Source: Amaranthus tricolor (lineage: Eukaryota; Streptophyta; Magnoliopsida; Caryophyllales; Amaranthaceae). Taken from it: a DNA stretch of 64,000 bases. The stretch covers positions 31,303,517 through 31,367,516 of the forward strand of contig NC_080048.1 in NCBI RefSeq assembly GCF_026212465.1, written 5' to 3'. The translations under genes and the position numbers were made by a program. The notes under the pieces are model-generated. The model was not told the DNA's origin. It worked only from the letters and a program-made list of their open reading frames with translations, and made no database searches. Position 1 is the stretch's first letter, and each line of letters begins with the position of its first letter. Shown here in pieces: positions 1-15,357 of the stretch.

Positions 1-3000
1 ATTTAGAAGTAGTTTTAATAAATTTCTTTCATATAAGAATTTAAATATTAACATATATTTATATTAAAAGTACAATTATGATTTCTAAATAAAGAGGTTC
101 GAATCAAAATAATTATTTTATTAAAATGTGTGAGCACACGAAGGTGAATTTGTTAGTTGGACATCGCAAGAAGATGAACCTAGGTAAATAAATAAATAAA
201 CAATTAAATAAATAAAATAAAAGGATGGGTTAGGGCTGTGAGTACTCCTTCCCTCACTCACAAAGAAAGTCACGCCGCTCCTTCCCTCTTTTTCTTTCTT
301 CTCCCTTTCCCTTGGTTGTGCTGCCAACAGCTGCCCCCAAGTGCCGCCAACTCCCCACCTTGGTCCTCCACCACCACAATAAACATCTAAAATCTTACCC
401 TTTACTAGTTCCCCCATTGTAAGCCAATTTCCTCCCTTACTTGATTTTTTTTATCATTGTTCTAACTAGAATTTCATTAAGTTTATGAGTTTTGTATTGA
501 TTTTTCATCATTCTTTATTAAATCTTCTTATGGGTAAGAACTTGATTAATGAATTGAATATAATCTTGAGATAAGGTTTAGAGTATGAATGAAAATGATA
601 GTAGTTGTACCGCTTTGTGTTTGAGGATGTTTTATAATTTAATAGATTCGTAGAAGCTTTGAAAATGTGATTTGATTGTGAATAGGTGATAATAGTTGTT
701 ATAATTGAGAGTATTAGTCACAAAAAGTGGTGTTAATTGTCACTTGTATTATAAAGATGATGGTGGATATTGTTATATTATTGAGTATTATTATTAGTCG
801 ATTGTGGTATGGTCGTGGTTATTAAAGTTGAATACTATCATTGTTGAATTAGGAAGAAACCATTGTTGCCATTTTTGTTTCAAATTATTTGGGGAAGTGC
901 TTCTTTTTAGGCCCTTTTTGTCATCATGAGAAATCTTGTACATTATAGTAAACTATATCACAACTTGAGGCTATCACTAACATCAATATCATTATAAGTT
1001 GCTAGTATTGATTTTGTTATACAAGTGCTAGTAGCCTAGGGAATTTCATAGTGATGAGGCCTTATACTTTGAGTCTCATTGGTTTAAAGAAACCGTCATA
1101 AAATGCACTTTATTGTTGTGAAAGCTTACTTGGTTGTTGGTTTAGTGGATGCGAAAGCTTATGTGATTGTTGACTTAACGTCATAACATATGAACAAGTA
1201 TAAACGGAGTAATGTGAATTGGTTTAGTATGCATTAGAAATACACTTTATACATTATTGTTCATTGTGATAATATGCATCATATCGAAACTATGAGGTAC
1301 TAGTGAATACACTTTATACGAAGAGCTATCGACTATGAAATCCTTGCGCTTAGAATACTTATAGATAATAAGAGTGTTAGTAGAAGACGGGGACCACCCC
1401 CTTATTTATTTAAGAATTGGATTAACCCTTACTTGGAGTTAGAATGATTCCTTTATCAGTGAATTTCATATTTTATTGAGTGGCTCAGTGGGTTTTCGCG
1501 TGCTGCTATCCCAGGGCGCTCATTAACAGTCAAAAGCGGAAGTTATTCCCATTTGATAAAGTATTAGATTATGATTAGCTGGCGTGACATAACTGGATTA
1601 TGTCCGCTTGATTTAATAGTCCCCTAGGTGAGATCCGACGAGATCACCTTAAGGGGGTATGAGCATACTTTTGTCATTGGATGTCGGATGACCGATACCG
1701 CCCCTTGACCGAGGTGTTACCATGCGGACCTTGCAAACCCCAATATGGTGGCCTCTTCACTGGATGAGTAGCCCAGCACTGTGTTAGTTTTCCCCGAAGG
1801 TAGGACCTGAGAGGGTCAGCTGGAGGGGGTATGAGCTCATACTTTGCCGATAACGCCCTTAGCCGTGTCACTATGCAAGGAAGTAGAGAAAAGATCCACT
1901 GATAGAAAGTTATTCAGTGATAGAAAGTTTATTCATTGATCGAAAGTTATTTAATGATAGAAGGTTCATTCATTGATAGAAAGCTTACACATTGATAGAA
2001 AGTTTACTCATTGATAGAAAATTTACTCATCGATAGAATATTTATGCTAGTGAGAAGTGTGCCTAAGTTAAGTTACTCAAAGGTATTACAGACTATGATC
2101 ACACTTACCTTAAGATAGACAAGCTCTATAAGGTCATGTGTTAGGTATTCTATTAATGCCTTGGTTGAGTTGATACTATGCGTGTTTTACAAGAGTTTAT
2201 GTTTTGAGAAGAGAAGTGTGAAGACCTACATTCTACCCAAGAACGCATGGTTCGGATTGGAAGGGACGTAATGAGATTAAGAAGTATAGGTGGACAATAA
2301 ACAGTTACTATTTATGCTTGTGTCTTATGAAATCATCTTATGTTGTTGTATAACATAATGTTACCTAGTAGTTGGCTTTATTATATTTGATGCTAGTTAC
2401 TGACGTATACGTGTTTGTGTTTATGTTTGATTGTTTGATGACTTTCTATGATTGTCCTGCTGGTCTTTGGTCTGATGTCGAGCAGCAGGAGGATCATAGA
2501 TAGGCGTGACAGGTATTGGAGCTTCTTTTGCATAACATTGCATTGGGGGAGAGTGATGAGGGCGAAGAATAACCTGTGTCATACCGCTATCTTTTGACTT
2601 TGTAGTTCTTATTTATCTTTAGTAAACTGTGGTTGTATACGTTTTGTCATGAGGCCTTGTGTCCTTCTTTGTATATTTGTATTTCCGCTGTGTACTTTAT
2701 AACTTTGTATGGTTTTAAGGAGTTAAGTCATTTTAAAACGCAAGCATCGACTCTGGAACCACGATCCATGCTTAGCATGTTGATTTGAGAAGCCGGCAAC
2801 GAATCGTTCCGCCGTGGTGTGAGATTTTAAGGCAATGATGCCTTAGATTACTTTAATGTTTTCACTGTGCTAATTGCTCTACCACATGTTCGATTTTTAG
2901 AAGAGATGTTGCCGAAATTTCCACTCACTTTTTTAAAGTTAATATTTAACGTTTATCTAAATTCTTTTCCTTTTCTTTTTATGTAACACTCGAATTTCCT

Positions 3001-3057
3001 CTCGTCTTTCACGATTTTGGTTTCGTACAAGGGGTCGGAAATTCAGGAGTGTTACAC
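1..3057 (+). mobile_element. Ty3/gypsy-type LTR remnant, left end outside the window
   Basis: No host gene is visible. The layout resembles the complete chromovirus LTR at 9,030-11,793: a pyrimidine-rich leader near 240-360, a long low-coding stretch, a GC-richer block with CCCAGGGCGCTC-type motifs at 1,490-1,860, and a terminal block rich in T. The right edge ends in GAGTGTTACA at 3,048-3,057. The inverse, TGTAACACTC, occurs at 2,984 and is the usual kind of LTR start in these elements. No gag-pol is seen, so this is a solo or truncated LTR. The family assignment is by resemblance only and the left boundary is unknown. Confidence 0.5.
1898..2041. repeat. Minisatellite, about 19-bp unit
   Basis: About eight imperfect head-to-tail copies of a unit close to ATTGATAGAAAGTTTACTC lie inside the LTR remnant. 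Copies differ by single substitutions and small indels. Confidence 0.8.
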
Positions 3058-3870
3058 ACTCGCCACAAATTCACTCAATTTCTGCTTGATATGTGCTCTA
3101 TATAATCGAAAATTACAAAGTTAATTGTATAATTTTAGATAAACCTTGTAATGTAATAAGGTAAAATCAATATTTTTAATTTTTGTCCATAATTTATTAG
3201 GTTTAATTACAAACATACAAAATTTATGTAAAGTAGAACATTGTAGATATGACACGGGTGGGTATGGGGCAAATGAAGCTAGTATGATTGATGCAGTACA
3301 AAACCTGTATTATTTCACCCCTGTCATCCCAAATTCATTCTTAGATCCAGGGACGGATCTCATTTAAGGCCCCACAGGGCACGTGCTCCAAAATTCTTGA
3401 GTTTATTGTCAATCACATACACTAATTAGTATATTGTTCAAAATTCTTTCGTTGGTTATATTTAAGGTATATTGTCAATCAATAGTTAGGTCTATTTTCT
3501 GTTATATATAATATTTGAATTTTTTTTCCGTGAATCGAGTAAAGATTAATTTATTTTTCTTACAATTTCTCCTTATAAATATCCTTAAGCTAGCCAATCA
3601 AAATTGTAAAAATTTTTTGAAATCAAATCAAATTGATAGATGCCCAGAAAATAAAAATGTTGTTACATGCACGTGAAATGGGCTGACCTTCACTTTGTCT
3701 TAATTGGCGACGGTCTCATCCAAGTTTTTGTGAAGAAATAAAGAATCTGGGTTGTTAAATCTCAACCAGCCATGTGAATAGGAACGAGAGGGAGAATAGA
3801 AAAAATTTAGAAGAAGGGAAAGAATATTCTTTTATTTCATTTTGTTTGATAAACTCTAATATATCCTTAT
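3058..3870. other. Intergenic, no gene seen
   Basis: AT-rich sequence between the LTR remnant and a hAT MITE. The only sizeable open frame (from 3,774) runs into the MITE and looks like chance. Confidence 0.5.
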
Positions 3871-4485
3871 TAGGAATAGGCATGGGTCGGGTCCAGCTAT
3901 ATCCAAATTCAGACCCTAATTTTTTATTGGACCAAGACTCGGACCCAGATCCTTAAGGTCTGGCGGGTCTAGGGTATGGATCTGGGCCTAGAATAATTTT
4001 ATTTTCTTTTGCTGAAATTTTTTTAAAATATATTATGAATTACAATTTTTACCATTCGTATAAAATTATTTAAACATTTTCGACTAACGAGGATCTTCTA
4101 ATACTTTATACTAATTGAGCGAATAAATATATGATGTTTCTCGACATTCAAGTTCTTATACCGAAATATTTATCAAGTCTTTAATTTTTAAAGTATAGAT
4201 ACGAGTATACGACGACCACATTTTAAATTACATGAATCGACAAAGTTCAAAATCACAAGAAATATAACAAAATTTCAAATCAAATAATTAAATACACATG
4301 ATAGCTAATATATAATCTAAAAAAAATATGTAAATGGGTCCACAGGTCGGATATGGGTCTCAAAATTGTAGACCCGAACCTAGACCCAGAACCTAAGGTC
4401 ATCGACCCAGATCCGACCCGGATCCATAGGATCCAAAAATAGGTGGACCCAGACCCTTAGGGTCCAAGACCCATGCCCATCCCTA
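3871..4485. mobile_element. hAT-type MITE, 615 bp
   Basis: The termini are imperfect inverted repeats: TAGGAATAGGCATGGGTC on the left and, read from the right, TAGGGATGGGCATGGGTC. The flanks ATCCTTAT (3,863-3,870) and ATTCTTAT (4,486-4,493) form an 8-bp TSD with one mismatch, the size made by hAT transposases. The subterminal regions are packed with GGGTC/GACCC words in both orientations. There is no coding capacity, so the element is non-autonomous. Confidence 0.8.
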
Positions 4486-4493
4486 ATTCTTAT

Positions 4494-5777
<1,284 letters not shown>

Positions 5778-5778
5778 A

Positions 5779-6037
5779 CTTCTAGTTTTAAATAGTTGTT
5801 ACACTTCTGTTTTTCATGCTATTCAATATATGATTTTGATCTTTAATATCTTTAATTTCATGTGATAAAAAATTCTAAAAATTTAATAATATGATAATAT
5901 GCATTAAGATAAATCAAACAAGACCCTACTTGACTATTTATTACATTATACATGTAAAAAAATGTATACCAAATAAAATCAATTAATCAACGGTAGTTGC
6001 TACAGAAACTGTAGCAACTATTAAATTCCTAAGGAAG
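5779..6037. mobile_element. Stowaway-type MITE
   Basis: Flanked by TA at 5,777-5,778 and 6,038-6,039. The left end CTTCTAGTTTTAAATAGTTG pairs with the right end read in reverse, which begins CTTCCTTAGG and continues with AATTTAATAGTTGCTAC. The interior shares its layout (a block like CAAACAAGACCCTACTTGAC) with the copies at 16,300, 16,594 and 35,948. It abuts the AT microsatellite. Confidence 0.7.
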
Positions 6038-6524
6038 TATCATATAATGAAATAAATTTAGTCAAATTTATTATGAACGTGATTTTTTCAAAATTGACAA
6101 CTAAAAAAAAGAATCACTTTCTCTGATTTTTTTATTTTTGATTATCAATTTTGATAAAAACTGAAAACTAGAAAAAAAAAAAAAAAAGATAATAAACGAG
6201 CCCTAAGGTGTAATAGGTGGATGGATTTTTTGCGCTTTACTTCATGAACATTGTAAGGACTTAGGATCCTTAATGATTGATATGTACAATCATGTGCACG
6301 TTGATGGAAATATATACATCTCTTTGGTGAAATAATAAGACTATGTTATTTGATTTAAAGGTATATATTTGCATAATTTTACCTCATGTTCCAATATTTA
6401 ACATTTTGTGCGTTTTTGAGCGAAAATACTTAAAAAAAATAGTCTGCAACCCCTTATAGGTGAAAAAAGACAATCAAGGAATGCAGTATGTAGGTGACAA
6501 GTCTTCACCAAGTGTCACCCTCAC
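6038..6524. other. Intergenic, no gene seen
   Basis: AT-rich, with a short poly-A run near 6,172-6,187. The same non-coding block seems to resume after 7,510, interrupted by the hAT-like element. Confidence 0.4.
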
Positions 6525-7510
6525 CAGGCTCGGCCCTGAGGGTAGGTATAATGGGCCACCGCCTAGGGCCCAGATTTTAAAGGCACAAATTAGCTAAGTT
6601 AAGGGCCCATAATTAGCGAAAACAAAAGGCCTAAAATTTTCTTCAGTTTTCATAAAGTATAGAAACAAGACATTGGAAGTTGAAAGTGTATATTGTATAT
6701 TAATGACATGAGACATTAGGAAGGGAAACGATTGTACATATCATATTTTCTCCTCATCTTCATTTATCCTTATGGGGAAAGACACTGATTAAAAGTAGTG
6801 ATTCAGTTTCCTCTTCTCTACTTCTTCTTCTCTTTGCATCAACCCTTACATTATTGCTTATTCTTTTTATTTCTTTTTTGTTGTAATCTCAATTTTCTTT
6901 ATCAATTTTTGTTTTTTAAGGGTGGTTGGTGATTATAATAAGAACCTTTTAAATTTTTGTATAAAAATCATCGAACATAGTTGTGATTATCTGATAACAA
7001 TTTCCTTTCATGTTGTTTTAAAGGGTAGTTTTTGATTAAAGATGGTTATCAAATGTGGGGGACAAAATAGTCTTTGGAAAACTTTAATGGCCTCTCTTTT
7101 TCCTCAATCTTAAGCTAATGAGATTTTTATGGGTGCATTTGTCTTCATCAGTTTGGGGTAATTAAGTTCAAATCACATGGATTTTAAGGTAATGATGATA
7201 CTATAGGGTTTTGATTTTTGATATTTTTCCTTTATGGCTTATGGGTTTCTATTACTATATTTGTTTCTAAATTTTAAAATATTTGTGCATTTATTTGATG
7301 TATAAAGAAAACAATTATTGAAGCTAAGCTAGGAAATAGAGGCTCAAGTATAATGAAATTTACTTATTTCAATTTATGTTGGTTATAAAATTACAATACC
7401 ACTAAATTCCTAGTTTACATTAATTGGATATAATCACCGTAAATTTGTGTTTCAAGGGGCCTTCGTTTTTAATTTTGCCTAAGGCCCCAAAATGTTAAGG
7501 GACGGGCCTG
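6525..7510. mobile_element. hAT-like non-autonomous element, about 986 bp
   Basis: The left end CAGGCTCGGCCCTGAGGGTA and the right end read in reverse, CAGGCCCGTCCCTTAACATT, share the CAGGCYCGKCCCT terminus common in plant hAT elements. Subterminal GGGCCC and GGCCCC words are present at both ends. There is no coding sequence. I could not find a clean 8-bp TSD, so the boundaries may be off by a few bases or the flanks have diverged. Confidence 0.55.
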
Positions 7511-7771
7511 TGGTAACCGCTCGTGCAAAGAGAAAAAAGCAGATTAAAAAGAAAGCGATGAATCACAAGTAAATAGGCGACGACTCATTGCCAAGCTAGT
7601 AGAGTCTCATGATTGAGACAAGAAGCGACGAATGACCACTATATTAGTGGCGTCTCGCTGCTCAAGTTCTAGAAAATTCCATTGTTAGGCACCAAGGAAG
7701 TGACGAGTCCCTGCTTTCAAGGTGAAGACGCATCGCCAATCTTTGTTGTGTGTGTTTTCACATTTCTTTTT

Positions 7772-7907
7772 TTGTTGAACTTAACAGAATACAATCGAGA
7801 AAGCTTTTGATTCAATCTTGAAACACACACTTTTGTATTATTTTGAATTCATTTAAGTACATCAAAAAGTAGGAGTATATATAGAGGATAAAGCATAGCT
7901 AACAACA
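7772..7907 (-). repeat. Possible short 3' LTR of the copia relic
   Basis: Read on the minus strand this segment starts TGTTG and ends CAACA, contains a TATATATA-like box and lies about 120 bp downstream of the RNase H stop codon. At about 136 bp it is short for a copia LTR, and no clear polypurine tract precedes it, so the boundaries are tentative. Confidence 0.35.
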
Positions 7908-8027
7908 TTCTGTTATATTGACAATAGTTGGTTACAAGTAGCCTAACTAACTTTGTGCTTCATGTTGATGTATATGGATTGCTTGCACACGGATTGCTGA
8001 CATGGAGTGGTGATTTGCTTACGACTT

Positions 8028-8561
8028 CTAACTAGGTGGTATAGGAGAGATACCTAGTTTAGAAAGTAATACTTGAAACTTTGGTGAAGGAAAAGCCTTA
8101 GTAAGGATGTCTGCCTGTTGTTGATGAATGGGAAGATAGGATAACTGGAGTAAACCCTCAAGGACCTTATCCCTAGTAAAATGGCAGTCTATCTCTATAT
8201 GTTTCGTACATTCATGAAAAACGGGATTCTTGGCAATGTGGATTGCTGACTGATTATCACAGAACAATGTCACAGGTTGAAGATTCTTTAGACCAAAATC
8301 ATGAAGGAGCTTGATGAGCCAAGTAACTTCAGCAGAGGCAGATGCCATAGCCCTGTATTCAGCCTCTGAACTAGAACGTGAAATAGTAGACTGCTTCTTA
8401 GACTTCCAGCTTATGGGAGAATTACCCAACATAATGAGATAGCTAGTGATTGATTTTCTAGTGTCCACACAAGAAACTCAATCTGAGTCAGAGAATGCTT
8501 GAAGATTGAGTTTATCAGAGCCCTGTAGGATAATGCCTTGGCCAACATTAGTAGTAGACAC
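8028..8561 (-). pseudogene. Ty1/copia RNase H relic (3' part of pol)
   Basis: The minus-strand reading gives the C-terminal RNase H region of a copia polyprotein. Recognisable words are LQAFSDSD, DTRKSITSYLIMLG, SWKSKKQSTISRSSSEAEYR and LLHDFGL, with the catalytic-type Asp and Glu positions present. The segment normally read as SDSDWA has TGA in place of the Trp codon (near 8,480), so the frame is broken. The reading continues without loss of register across the chromovirus inserted at 8,567-11,793. The downstream stop is at 8,028. No host role is implied. Confidence 0.9.
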
Positions 8562-8676
8562 ATAGGTGTAACAGGCTCAAATTTCTTAATTTTAATCTTC
8601 CGATTAATTATTCCGAAATTTCTTTTCGAATTCCTAATCCTTTGGTCATCTAATTCAAATCACCTTTAATTCCTAA

Positions 8677-9016
8677 GGAGAATCGGGAAAGTTTCTTATG
8701 AGTTGGCTTTACCTCCAAGTTTAGCAAAAGTTCATATGTGTTCCATGTTTCACAGTTGAGGAAGTATGTTCATGATCCGTCTCATATTCTAGCTCACGAG
8801 CCGCTTTTGATTGAGGAGTCTTTGGTGTATGAGGAACGACCAATCAGAATCTTAGATACCCGAGTAAAAGAGTTGAGAAATTCGAGGATTCCATTGGTCA
8901 AGGTTTTGTGGTCAAACCACGGGGTTGAAGAGGCGACTTGGGAAAAAGAGATCAACATGAGAGAGCGTCATCCTAACCTTTTTGGTAAGTCCTACTTTAG
9001 GGACGAAACTATCTAA
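8677..9016 (+). pseudogene. Integrase C-terminus with chromodomain-like tail
   Basis: Continuous reading through about 8,680-9,016 gives the integrase C-terminal motif (KIGKVSYELALPPSLAKVH), a short disrupted spot at the FHVSQLRKYV site, then DPSHIL and a tail containing VLWSNHGVEEATWEKE. That tail matches the chromodomain-like VKWxxxxxxEATWE motif of chromoviruses. In an intact element this would tether the integrase to chromatin. Only the C-terminal end survives, so it is non-functional. Family: Ty3/gypsy chromovirus, clade not resolved. Confidence 0.88.
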
Positions 9017-9028
9017 AGGGGGAAAGAG
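9015..9028 (+). other. Polypurine tract of the chromovirus
   Basis: The purine run AAAGGGGGAAAGAG overlaps the coding end and lies directly before the 3' LTR start TGTAACAGG. This is the expected plus-strand priming site. Confidence 0.85.
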
Positions 9029-9029
9029 T

Positions 9030-11793
<2,764 letters not shown>

Positions 11794-11798
11794 ATAGG

Positions 11799-11886
11799 AG
11801 AAAGTGTGTTTGAGAGCAGCCAGGTGGAGGTCAGTAGGCTTTTGCACGAACTGACTGCGGGTTTGCATAGAGTGTGTTTGAGAGCA
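11799..11886 (-). pseudogene. Ty1/copia RT/RNase H relic, other side of the nested insertion
   Basis: The minus-strand reading gives QFVQKPTDLHLAALKHTLSY, the typical copia sequence between reverse transcriptase and RNase H. It joins in frame to the reading at 8,561 when the chromovirus and one copy of ATAGG are removed. Upstream, at 11,871-11,886, a 15-16-bp block repeats 11,804-11,818, so a small local duplication ends the recognisable copia homology. Confidence 0.85.
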
Positions 11887-12210
11887 CTCATTCTCCTTTT
11901 GCCTAGATCTTGCTCCTTCACAGGTTATTAGCTAGCATTCTCATTATCTTCTTTTTTTTTCTTTTTTTTCTTTTTTTTCAGAAAGGGGTAAACAAAAAGA
12001 TAAACAAAACAAAAAGAGAGAATAAAGAGAAATAAAAAAGGCATTAATGTCCTAGTATAAAAAAGCATAAAAAAACTAATCTAGAAAAAAGCATCGTCCT
12101 CAATGCTTAACAGTGTAGCAAAGGAACAAAGACATGAAAAATAAAAGCACCCAAATAGGGGAAGTCTAATGTAAAAAGAACTAAAACAAAAATAAAGTGT
12201 AACTAAAAGT

Positions 12211-12240
12211 ACGGGCTGCCTCCCGTAAAGCGCTTGTTTA
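12211..12240 (-). other. Conserved pre-3'-LTR box of Tat/Athila elements
   Basis: The minus-strand sequence AAGCGCTTTACGGGAGGCAG, continuing CCCGT, corresponds to the GCGCTT..GGGAGGCAACCC motif that recurs downstream of pol in Tat/Athila-group elements. Its closeness to gag shows that pol is missing. Confidence 0.65.
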
Positions 12241-12731
12241 ATGTCTGTAGCCCGACTGTTGTGCTCAAGATTAGACATCGGCAAAGCTCTTAGCATCTTA
12301 TCGAACTCCTCTGAAAAATTTAAACCGACACAATAGAGGTAGTTCGAAAGAAAAACAACTATAAAAATAAAGGTGAGAGCCCTTTTCAACTTGTTTAATG
12401 CTTTTTTTTTTCAGGAAAAGCATGCATATTAATACAATTTAGCACATATGGATCATGGTCAAAGAAATTATAACAGGAGAGTTTGTCAACAACATAATTA
12501 TCAGGAATAAAATCAGTATTAACAAACTCTATAGTACTCTTATGAATTAAAGGTGGTGATGCAACCATAAGGCATTTTCTTCCTCAGCCAAAAACAATTC
12601 GAGACATAAGAAGTCTCGAGATGAAGAAACTCAATATCAAAAGAGTTAACCACTGCTAATGTTTCTTCATCATAGACTCTGTTACCCTCTAACATTATCT
12701 CAAGTGCATCTACTTCATGTTTCCAAATAGA

Positions 12732-13673
12732 CTAGGAATAACACTCCTCATTAACAAAGTTGGGATGGTTGATGGTGGACTCACGCTCAATAGGTGGTGA
12801 ATGAATAAGGGGAGATGAGGAGACACAATCATAAGAAGTAATATCATAAGAATCAATAGCATCAGATACTAAAGACCCTACTTCCTCATCATCAATAGAC
12901 ATGTTATTAACTGCTAAATTTTCACCAAGTGACTCCTCTACCTCCTCACCAATGTGACTCTTATAAGATGAATTTAAATCTTCATTGCTACTGACATTTA
13001 AATGCATAATTTCAACCTCTTGCTTAAAGGCTTGGGCACAAAGACTCAAAATTTCCTTTGGCAAGGTTTCAACATAAGAATCATTAGCACAAATCATATA
13101 CAAAGATTCATGCACCATTATAGAAAGAACAATAAATGAGCTATCACGAGATAAATCAATAGGCAAGTCAAAGTTATTAAGGTTATCACCTTGTTCCATT
13201 GAAAAGTGTAACTTACCCATATTACCTTTTGAAGAAAGAGAATCATCAAGCTCAATTGTTACACCAGTTGTTTTCTCATTGTTCATTACCATCCGATCAA
13301 TAATTGCTTGATTACGAGCAAGACTAGTTGATCGCTCAGCCAATTGTTCGTTCCATATTGTTAATTCCTCGATCATCGTTGATAATTGTCTAGAAAGAGA
13401 TTCTTAACGTTGTTCATCCTGCAAACACTGAGCAGACATATTGCAAAAAAAATTCCAACAATAACTGTCATCCATGTCAAGTATTTGACGATCACCCATA
13501 CAGTTGGCTAGACTCCAACACTCCGGGTTCAACCCCACTAATATCACAAGGCCTAAATCCTCATAGTAAAAACTGTAACCACAAGAGGCCAAGCATTCCA
13601 CATAATCTTGAAATCTAGAGAAATATGCGTGGAACTGCTCACCTTCATATTGCGGAAAAGAAAATATAGCCAT
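12732..13673 (-). pseudogene. Gypsy gag-like relic
   Basis: Two minus-strand frames (13,673-13,404 and 13,376-12,732) separated by a stop. The first contains FPQYEGEQFHAYFSRFQDYV, the LPQYEGE..HAYFSRF type of signature of Tat/Athila-type Gag proteins. The second is an acidic Ser/Glu-rich stretch without recognised domains. A further 102-codon frame at 12,389-12,081 is not recognisable and lies across the conserved box, so it is probably chance. Confidence 0.65.
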
Positions 13674-13770
13674 GGATAAAGATGCAGATAATAATAATAA
13701 TAAATAAATAAATATTTACACAAGAAAGCAATATATGCAATAAAAATTAACAAATTAATTATTTGTCTCT

Positions 13771-13787
13771 TCCCCGCAACAGCGCCA
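13771..13787 (-). other. Primer-binding site
   Basis: The minus-strand TGGCGCTGTTGCGGGGA lies just inside the LTR end. It differs at two positions from TGGCGCCGTTGCCGGGGA, the tRNA-complementary priming site typical of Tat/Athila elements. Confidence 0.8.
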
Positions 13788-13793
13788 AAAACT

Positions 13794-15357
13794 TGATGTG
13801 CACATTTTATTTAACCGCAAGCGCACAGTGTACATGTAGTGGTGGGTCGAACACAAGGAAGTTAAGATAAGAAAATTTCTAATTCTACTAATTATATTGC
13901 TCAAAGAAAAAAAAGTTTTTGGTTGGTTGTTTTCTAACAAACTACAAATGCGATAAAAAATATGGATTAAATTATATGATGAAGAGACATAGGGTGTCGG
14001 GAATCCCCTAAGATCTTGTATGATGAAATTTTCATTAGTGTCTATGAAATGTCGGATTAATTACGTGGTTAAACATGATCTTGTTAATCTCAAACTCTCG
14101 CTTTATTGATTAACTATTAGCTTTAGGCCCTACTAATTCAATTCTCACACGCTAGTTTTATTAAACGAATTAATAAGAATTCAACTAAAATTTACCCTAA
14201 AACAAAGTCGATCCTAATCTCATACGCTAGTTCTATTGACTAGTTCAACAAAGCATATTTAATTTAGGGTTATTAGCTCAATTCAACCACTTTAATCCTA
14301 ATTTCATAGACACATTCAAAAATCAAATCATACTTGACTTATAGGTTCAAACCCTAACCCAAGAAAATAAATCTACTCTCTATTCATGGTGGAAACAATG
14401 AACACAAACCCTAGAATGAAATTAAGCATGATAGAAGATGATAATAATGAAATTTGCAAGGAAAAAGAATAAAAAACTATGAGACACACAATTAAGATTC
14501 AAGAGACAAAAATAGGAAGAAGAACACTACTTTTATTAAATGACAATTTCTAAGAAAACAATTAAAGTATGACAATTAAACTAATACAAATTTGATAAAG
14601 AAAGATTAAAATTATGAGAAAGTAAATCAAAGACGAGAAATTAAAAGCTTACAAGAATTAAAATGGAGTTCAAATGGAGAGGAAGATGAAGGAGGAAGGA
14701 GTAGAGGTTTTTAGTCTCCCTCCTTGTGCTCCTCTAAAGGAGGGTTAACCTAAATGCCCCTAATTAACCTAAGAACTTAATTAAAAATAAAGATAAAATA
14801 AAATTTTACAAAATTAAAGTGATGAAAAAAATCTGCCCGAAATCCAGAAGAAAAAATCTAGTCGGTGTTCACATCCAGGACCTAAAATCTGAGTTGGCGT
14901 TTTGTGCTGACAATTTGAACAAACTTCAAACGATTGCCATTTCTTGCTCAGTAATCGGAATTGGGCATCTAATATACCGTTGGAAAGCTCTTGAAGTCTA
15001 GTTTTTAATTCCGCAAAAGTTGCATTAATGACATATTCCTATCAAAAGTTATGACCAAAAGAGTAGACATATATCAAATTTCACCTTAAAACTTTTGCAT
15101 TATAAACACTCTGTTACTCTTTTGCTCATTTTCTTTGTAGAACATCTTCATCCGAGCTAAAATCTCCTTAATGAACTCCGTCATCATCAAAACCATAAGA
15201 ATTATGCTTAAAACAATCAAAACCACTCAAAATCAACATGAATAACGAAAATGAGTAAAGTAACATAAATCTTCAAAATAAACACGAAATTACTAACAAC
15301 GACCATCATTAAGGAGTATAAAATGAGATAAATAAGTGCAAATAATTGCACTTATCA
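13794..15357 (-). repeat. 5' LTR of the Tat/Athila-type element, 1,564 bp
   Basis: Minus-strand ends are TGATAAGTGC and GTGCACATCA, inverted repeats beginning TGAT. The primer-binding site follows at once. Open frames on either strand inside it are not supported as genes. Confidence 0.75.

Larger units (their letters stand above)
11930..15357 (-). mobile_element. Tat/Athila-type gypsy element without pol
   Basis: On the minus strand the order is 5' LTR (15,357 to 13,794), primer-binding site, gag-like frames, and the conserved box normally found between pol and the 3' LTR (near 12,240-12,211). The end is a purine-rich tract (GAAAAAAAA repeats, about 11,950-11,981). No protease, RT or integrase lies between gag and the conserved box. 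No 3' LTR is seen, so the element is deleted and truncated. Its right edge TGATAAGTGC is sharp at 15,357. The left edge is approximate. Confidence 0.75.

Noticed and set aside
121..417. 98-codon minus-strand frame with a Gly-rich start
   Set aside because: Antisense reading through the LTR leader; no homology recognised.
6517..7518. 8-bp TSD for the hAT-like element at 6,525-7,510
   Set aside because: ACCCTCAC and TGGTAACC do not match; the element is called on its ends alone.
14819..15001. 60-codon + strand frame
   Set aside because: Lies wholly inside the minus-strand Tat/Athila-type LTR and shows no domain.
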